Positions 60,544 to 64,000 of a DNA stretch of 64,000 bases are shown one piece after another. Made by a program: the position numbers and the translations under genes. The notes under the pieces were generated by a model, which worked only from the letters and a program-made list of their open reading frames with translations, searched no databases and was not told where the DNA came from. Position 1 is the stretch's first letter, and each line of letters opens with the position of its first letter. Origin of the DNA: Klebsiella pneumoniae (lineage in GTDB: Bacteria; Pseudomonadota; Gammaproteobacteria; Eutrophobiales; Eutrophobiaceae); the NCBI GenBank assembly GCA_945878555.1, contig CAMDWI010000001.1, positions 1 through 64,000 on the forward strand, written 5' to 3'.

Positions 60544-61482
60544 ATGTGCAAAAACGCACTCAACCGCCGCCAGTTCCTCCACCTTGCATCAAGCGCCGCG
60601 CTGGCCTCAGGACTACCGATGAACCTCAACGCCCAACAACCGATGCTGACCCGCACCATCCCGGCCAGCGGCGAGACCATCCCCGTCATCGGCCTCGGCA
60701 CCTCCGACGCATTCGAGCGCCCATCCGCCGAAGGCTTTATCGAATTAAAAAATGTCCTGCAAACATTCATCGATGCCGGCGGTACCTTGATCGACACCGC
60801 CCCGACCTACAGCGATGCTGAACAGGTGCTCGGTCGCCTGTTCACCGACATGCCCGTGCAACAACAACTGTTCCTCGCCACCAAGATCAGCCTGTGGACC
60901 GTCCCCGCCGCTTCCAGACAGGCCGGGATCGATCAGATGAACACATCAGAACAAGTACTCGGCAAGGCCCCACTCGACCTGAACCAGGTCCACAACCTGA
61001 ACGACCTCGACATCCAGTGGCAGAATCTGATCGAACGCAAACAGGCAGGCAAAGTGCGCTACATCGGCGTGACCATCTACACCTACCGCCAGTTTGAACG
61101 GCTTGAAGAATTCCTGCGCAAGGCCAGTGGTGTCGATTTTGTGCAGCTGAACTATTCACTGATCGAACCGCGAGCCGAAGAACTGTTGATCCCGCTCGCC
61201 GCCGACAAGGGCGCCGCGATCATCGTCAACCGCCCCTATGCCGACGGTGCCTACTTCAGCAAGGTCGGTAAGCATCCACTCCCGGAGTGGGCCAAGGATT
61301 TTGATTGCGAAAGCTGGGGACAATTCGCACTGAAGTGGATCATCGGCCACGAGTCCATCACCTGCGCCATCCCCGCGACCAGCAAATCACGTCACATGTT
61401 GGACAACGCCCAAGCCGGCTACGGCCGCCTGCCCGATGCTGCCCAGCGCAAGCAGATGCAGGAATTCATGCAGACTCTATAA
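60544..61482 (+). CDS. Tat-exported aldo/keto reductase
   Basis: A 312-residue aldo/keto reductase with a twin-arginine signal at the N-terminus (NRRQFLHLASSAALASG). The TIM-barrel motifs are GLGTSDAF, DTAPTYSDAEQVLG with the catalytic Asp/Tyr, a lysine strand ATKI, HNLN in place of the usual histidine motif, and ITCAIPATSK at the NADP site. GGAG lies 8 bases before the ATG at 60544. The frame stays open upstream to 60439 through repeat B8, but that part is not expected to be translated. An exported AKR is unusual because the cofactor is cytoplasmic; Tat export of a folded holoenzyme would solve this. Confidence 0.9.
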   Translation: MCKNALNRRQFLHLASSAALASGLPMNLNAQQPMLTRTIPASGETIPVIGLGTSDAFERPSAEGFIELKNVLQTFIDAGGTLIDTAPTYSDAEQVLGRLFTDMPVQQQLFLATKISLWTVPAASRQAGIDQMNTSEQVLGKAPLDLNQVHNLNDLDIQWQNLIERKQAGKVRYIGVTIYTYRQFERLEEFLRKASGVDFVQLNYSLIEPRAEELLIPLAADKGAAIIVNRPYADGAYFSKVGKHPLPEWAKDFDCESWGQFALKWIIGHESITCAIPATSKSRHMLDNAQAGYGRLPDAAQRKQMQEFMQTL

Positions 61483-61485
61483 CTC

Positions 61486-61521
61486 GTCATACCGGGTCCG
61501 CGCATGCGGAGCCCGGTATCC
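61486..61521. repeat. Family B-like element with a different stem
   Basis: It begins GTCATACC and ends GGTATCC like the family B ends, but the inner stem is CGGGTCCGC / GCGGAGCCCG, with one extra base. It lies 4 bases after the aldo/keto reductase stop and may act as its terminator hairpin. Confidence 0.65.
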
Positions 61522-61594
61522 CCTTACCCCTTGGGGGAAGGTAGGATGGGGGTTCCTTAGCCCGCCGTAAAACCGCTGTGGACAGACCCTAACT

Positions 61595-61825
61595 TCAGTT
61601 ATGTCCACGCACAGTTTGACGCTTCGCCTTGTTGATAAACGAATCAGTCAATCGCTGCATCCCCTGATAAGGCGGCGGTAACACACGCATCGCCCTGTCC
61701 ATACTGAGAGCCTGCTCCAGTAAAGCGATCACTTCCTTGTTAATGGTACGGTTATTCGCAGCTGCCTGCTGTTGTAGCCTGGCAAGCAGTGCATCAGGGA
61801 TTTCGCGGATTAACAGTCTAGTCAT
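61595..61825 (-). CDS. FitA-like ribbon-helix-helix protein (antitoxin-type, orphan)
   Basis: A 76-residue protein with the FitA/VapB-like ribbon-helix-helix fold (LLIREIPDALLARLQQQAAA, then TINKEVIALLEQAL). Proteins of this kind normally pair with a VapC/FitB PIN-domain nuclease encoded directly downstream. No PIN gene follows; the next 100 bases lead to the aldo/keto reductase end. GGAG stands 7 bases before the ATG. It lies 20 bases after the antitoxin gene of a RelE-type pair and may have been left behind by a lost module or acts as a transcription regulator. Confidence 0.82.
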   Translation of the reverse strand: MTRLLIREIPDALLARLQQQAAANNRTINKEVIALLEQALSMDRAMRVLPPPYQGMQRLTDSFINKAKRQTVRGHN

Positions 61826-61845
61826 GGCATACTCCAGTTTGAATT

Positions 61846-62046
61846 CTATCTCAGGCCGAGCGTACGTTTTACTTTAGGGAGAGGGGTGGTTTTTTTCTTC
61901 CCTTCAGACTTTTTGGCCTTGCGTAATTTGAGTAAATCTTCCACCTCGGCAAGACGCTCCTTCAGGGCGATAAACTCTTCATAGGGCAAAATCGCAAATT
62001 GCTTTTTGCCATCTTTGATCAATATTTCAGGGTGTAGTTTAAGCAT
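61846..62046 (-). CDS. Antitoxin of RelE/ParE-type pair
   Basis: A 66-residue protein. The first 40 residues resemble a small Phd/RelB-like fold (HPEILIKDGKKQFAILPYEEFIALKERL), and the C-terminal 25 residues are strongly basic (KKSEGKKKTTPLPKVKRTLG). It starts 2 bases after the toxin stop, and with no separate ribosome site it is probably translated by coupling. The toxin-first order is that of HigBA-like loci. Assignment as antitoxin relies on position. Confidence 0.75.
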   Translation of the reverse strand: MLKLHPEILIKDGKKQFAILPYEEFIALKERLAEVEDLLKLRKAKKSEGKKKTTPLPKVKRTLGLR

Positions 62047-62048
62047 AT

Positions 62049-62306
62049 TCAGTTGATTAACTTATAGGCATCTTTTCGTGCGATTATTCGGTAGATTATC
62101 ACTGTTGATTCAGTCACTTCAAACAAAACCCGGTAGTTTCCAACACGCAATCTGTACTCCGGCGTGAAGTTCGTTAGCTTCTTTATGTCGCCATTGAGCC
62201 CATACTGTAGAGATTCAATTTTGATGACAATACGCCGCATATCTGACCTGGGTAAGGACCGCAGGTCTTTTATAGCACGGGGCTTTAGTTCAATTTTGTA
62301 ATTCAA
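62049..62306 (-). CDS. RelE/ParE-family toxin
   Basis: An 85-residue RelE/ParE superfamily protein with the core pattern KPRAIKDLRSLP, then YRLRVGNYRVLFEV and IIYRIIARKDAYK. The C-terminal arginine and tyrosine residues of RelE-type mRNA interferases are in place. The start is TTG (62306). It is the promoter-proximal gene, followed at 2 bases by its likely antitoxin. Confidence 0.88.
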   Translation of the reverse strand: MNYKIELKPRAIKDLRSLPRSDMRRIVIKIESLQYGLNGDIKKLTNFTPEYRLRVGNYRVLFEVTESTVIIYRIIARKDAYKLIN

Positions 62307-62436
62307 GGTTATATTGAGCCTGTAAATATGTCTACGTTCGTTGACAGGAACGAAGTGTAATATTTACGTATTTTGTAGATGGTTGGCATCCCCCGGATGG
62401 GGTATATTTGGCTATAACTTTGCATCCGGACAGACT

Positions 62437-64000
62437 ATGAAAACCGAGCTGTTCCATCCCACCGTCGCTACCTGGTTTGAACGTACCTACGGCCTTGCCA
62501 CGCCCGTGCAGGCGCAGGCCTGGCCGGTCATCAAGCAGGGCAAGCACACATTGATCGCCGCCCCGACCGGCAGTGGTAAAACGCTGGCGGCGTTTTTGTG
62601 TGCGATTGATGACCTGGTGCGGGCGGGGTTGGAAAAGGGTATGTCCAGCGGTCTTCTCGATGAAACCTACGTTTTGTATATCTCACCACTGAAGGCGTTA
62701 TCGAACGACATTCACAAGAATCTTGAAGAACCGCTGAGTGGTATTACGCGGATACTGGCTGGAGTGGATAAGGAAGGGTTAAATCGACTGGATGCTGGCG
62801 TTCGCCAGCATGACGTAGAGAGTAATAGCAAGGCTCCAACTACCCGTCATACTGGCGCACGCGATCCACAGGACGTGGGAAATGTCGCGAGAGGACAGGA
62901 CGTCCGAAGCGACCAGTATCCAGTCGAACAACTTGAAAAGGGGTCAGACCCGCTTTCTGATTACTCACTACGTCATACTGGCGAACGCCAGTATCCAGTC
63001 GAACAAATTCTGCCCGCAGGGCAGACAATCGAGATTCGGTCAGCGGTAAGAACCGGCGACACCACCCAGACCGAGCGCAACAACATGCGGAAAAAACCGC
63101 CGCACATCCTCGTCACCACCCCGGAATCACTCTACATCCTGTTAACCAGCGACTCCGGCCGCGAGATGTTAAAGACCGTGCGCACCGTCATCGTCGATGA
63201 AATCCACGCACTGGCCGGCAACAAACGCGGGGCACACCTTGCGCTGTCGCTGGAACGACTCGACGCCCTGACCGAACAACCACCAGTACGCATCGGCCTG
63301 TCAGCCACACAAAAACCGATCGAAGACATCGCCCGGTTCCTGGTCGGCAACCGCGATGAACCCTGCGAAATCGTCGACACAGGCTACACCCGCAAACGCG
63401 ATCTCGCCATCGTCGTCCCCGACCAGCCGCTCGGGCCGTTGATGGCAGAGGAGGGCTGGGCCGACATCTATAACCGCCTTGCTGCAATAGCCGAAGAAAA
63501 CACGACCACCCTGATCTTCGTGAACACCCGCCGCCTCGCCGAACGTGCGGCACGCCATCTCGCAGACAGACTCGGCGAGGAAAACGTGACCGCGCACCAC
63601 GGCAGTCTGGCCAAGGAACACCGGCTCGATGCAGAACAACGACTGAAACAGGGCAAGCTGAAGGTACTGGTCGCCACCGCGTCACTCGAACTCGGTATCG
63701 ACATCGGCGACGTCAGTTGCGTCTGCCAGATCGGCACACCGCGATCGATCGCCGCGTTCCTGCAACGCGTCGGCCGCTCCGGCCATCAGGTCAACGGCGT
63801 GCCGAAGGGCCGCTTGTTCCCGCTGACGCGCGATGACCTGCTTGAATGTGTCGCGCTGCTGGATGCGATCCAGCGCGGCGAACTCGACCGCATCCACATC
63901 CCGCTCGGCCACATCGACGTACTCTGCCAGCAGATCATCGGCGAGGTCGCTTCCCGCGAATGGGACGAGGACGCGTTGTATACGCAGATCACCAAGGCCT
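62437..64000 (+). CDS. Lhr-like DEAD/DEAH helicase, partial, with repeat-derived insert
   Basis: The first 521 codons of an Lhr-type superfamily 2 helicase; the 3' end is outside the window. Visible motifs are APTGSGKT (43-50), [34 protein letters not shown], then [27 protein letters not shown] and QRVGRSGH, so both RecA-like domains are complete. Between EPLSGIT and [10 protein letters not shown], where relatives have a short loop, residues about 117-190 are encoded by three family B repeats read in frame ([10 protein letters not shown]..., [12 protein letters not shown]). There is no stop or frame slip, so the gene seems intact. Lhr proteins act in DNA repair. Confidence 0.9.
   Translation, partial: MKTELFHPTVATWFERTYGLATPVQAQAWPVIKQGKHTLIAAPTGSGKTLAAFLCAIDDLVRAGLEKGMSSGLLDETYVLYISPLKALSNDIHKNLEEPLSGITRILAGVDKEGLNRLDAGVRQHDVESNSKAPTTRHTGARDPQDVGNVARGQDVRSDQYPVEQLEKGSDPLSDYSLRHTGERQYPVEQILPAGQTIEIRSAVRTGDTTQTERNNMRKKPPHILVTTPESLYILLTSDSGREMLKTVRTVIVDEIHALAGNKRGAHLALSLERLDALTEQPPVRIGLSATQKPIEDIARFLVGNRDEPCEIVDTGYTRKRDLAIVVPDQPLGPLMAEEGWADIYNRLAAIAEENTTTLIFVNTRRLAERAARHLADRLGEENVTAHHGSLAKEHRLDAEQRLKQGKLKVLVATASLELGIDIGDVSCVCQIGTPRSIAAFLQRVGRSGHQVNGVPKGRLFPLTRDDLLECVALLDAIQRGELDRIHIPLGHIDVLCQQIIGEVASREWDEDALYTQITKA
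62786..62815. repeat. Family B element, short form (B9), inside the helicase gene
   Basis: The halves are CGACTGGATGCTGGCG and CGCCAGCATGACG. It is read in frame by the helicase gene in the opposite orientation to the next two copies. Confidence 0.88.
62846..62931. repeat. Family B element, long form (B10), inside the helicase gene
   Basis: It starts GTCATACTGGCGCACGCGATCC and includes CACAGGACGTGGG, GCGAGAGGACAGGACGTCCG and CGACCAGTATCCAGTC. It is the reverse complement of element B4 in the suf operon, read in frame here. Confidence 0.88.
62972..63006. repeat. Family B element, short form (B11), inside the helicase gene
   Basis: The halves are GTCATACTGGCGAACG and CCAGTATCCAGTCGAAC. It is the third in-frame copy in this gene, in the same orientation as B10. 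Confidence 0.88.

Noticed and set aside
62786..63006. Helicase gene treated as a pseudogene because of the repeats
   Set aside because: The frame is intact through all three repeats, and the downstream motifs (DEIH, SAT, ATP-binding domain 2) are well conserved.
1..64000. tRNA, rRNA, tmRNA, 6S or RNase P RNA genes
   Set aside because: I scanned intergenic gaps for characteristic motifs and found none; a covariance-model search would be needed to exclude small RNAs.

Overview
The window looks like a chromosomal segment of a gammaproteobacterium outside the Enterobacterales. The reasons are the conserved neighbourhoods ndk-rlmN-pilW-rodZ-hisS-yfgM-bamB-der, dapA-bamC and rpe-trpE/trpGDC, together with an IscR-controlled SUF operon and NsrR-, Fur- and Mn-riboswitch-type control sites. 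No rRNA, tRNA, prophage, plasmid backbone or intact insertion sequence was seen. The species cannot be named from this sequence. About 71 protein genes are annotated; the last, an Lhr-like helicase, runs off the right edge.

Layout. 0.4-5.8 kb: a zinc-ribbon protein, then a minus-strand cluster of a C39-like peptidase, a RimK/RLAN ATP-grasp ligase, a GCS2-type carboxylate-amine ligase and an N-formylglutamate-amidohydrolase-like enzyme. A class II glutamine amidotransferase diverges from it. This is an amidoligase system of unknown product and the best candidate here for new small-molecule chemistry. 6-13 kb: a universal stress protein, a Mn-riboswitch-controlled TerC, a second TerC, DUF411, DUF167, VIT, cupin, beta-carbonic anhydrase and a KefB-like antiporter. 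13-18 kb: an exported FAH-family protein, RlmI, NsrR and a divergent multicopper oxidase with an NsrR-like operator between them. 18-23 kb: a second multicopper oxidase, two SRPBCC proteins, two YciI proteins and an ECF42-type sigma factor. 23-25.8 kb: a UPF0016 exporter with its own Mn riboswitch and five small genes, mostly of unknown function.

25.8-32.1 kb: trpC, trpD and trpG, separated from trpE-rpe by an inverted purT and a repeat-rich gap. 32-38 kb: DUF4870, an Mpo1-like protein, a cytochrome P450, a shortened condensation-fold acyltransferase, queG, bcp and gcvR. 38-48 kb: dapA, bamC, der, bamB, yfgM, hisS, rodZ, pilW, rlmN and ndk; ispG is missing from its usual place. 48-55.4 kb: iscR-sufA-sufB-sufC-sufD-sufS-sufU-sufT-Rieske, with two abutting IscR-type operators. 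55.5-64 kb: the ABC-F protein Uup, a TPR protein, an FTR1 permease fused to cytochrome c with a Fur-like box, an exported aldo/keto reductase, a small toxin-antitoxin locus and the Lhr-like helicase.

Two dispersed palindromic repeat families run through the window. Family A has a conserved core of about 62 bases flanked by perfect or near-perfect 23-27 base inverted arms whose sequence differs at every locus. Family B has ends built on GTCATACTGG / CCAGTATCCAGT, in a short form of about 30 bases and a long form of about 90. Family B lies in intergenic gaps, is associated with duplicated gene tails, and is present three times in frame inside the Lhr-like helicase coding sequence, much as Rickettsia palindromic elements sit inside genes.
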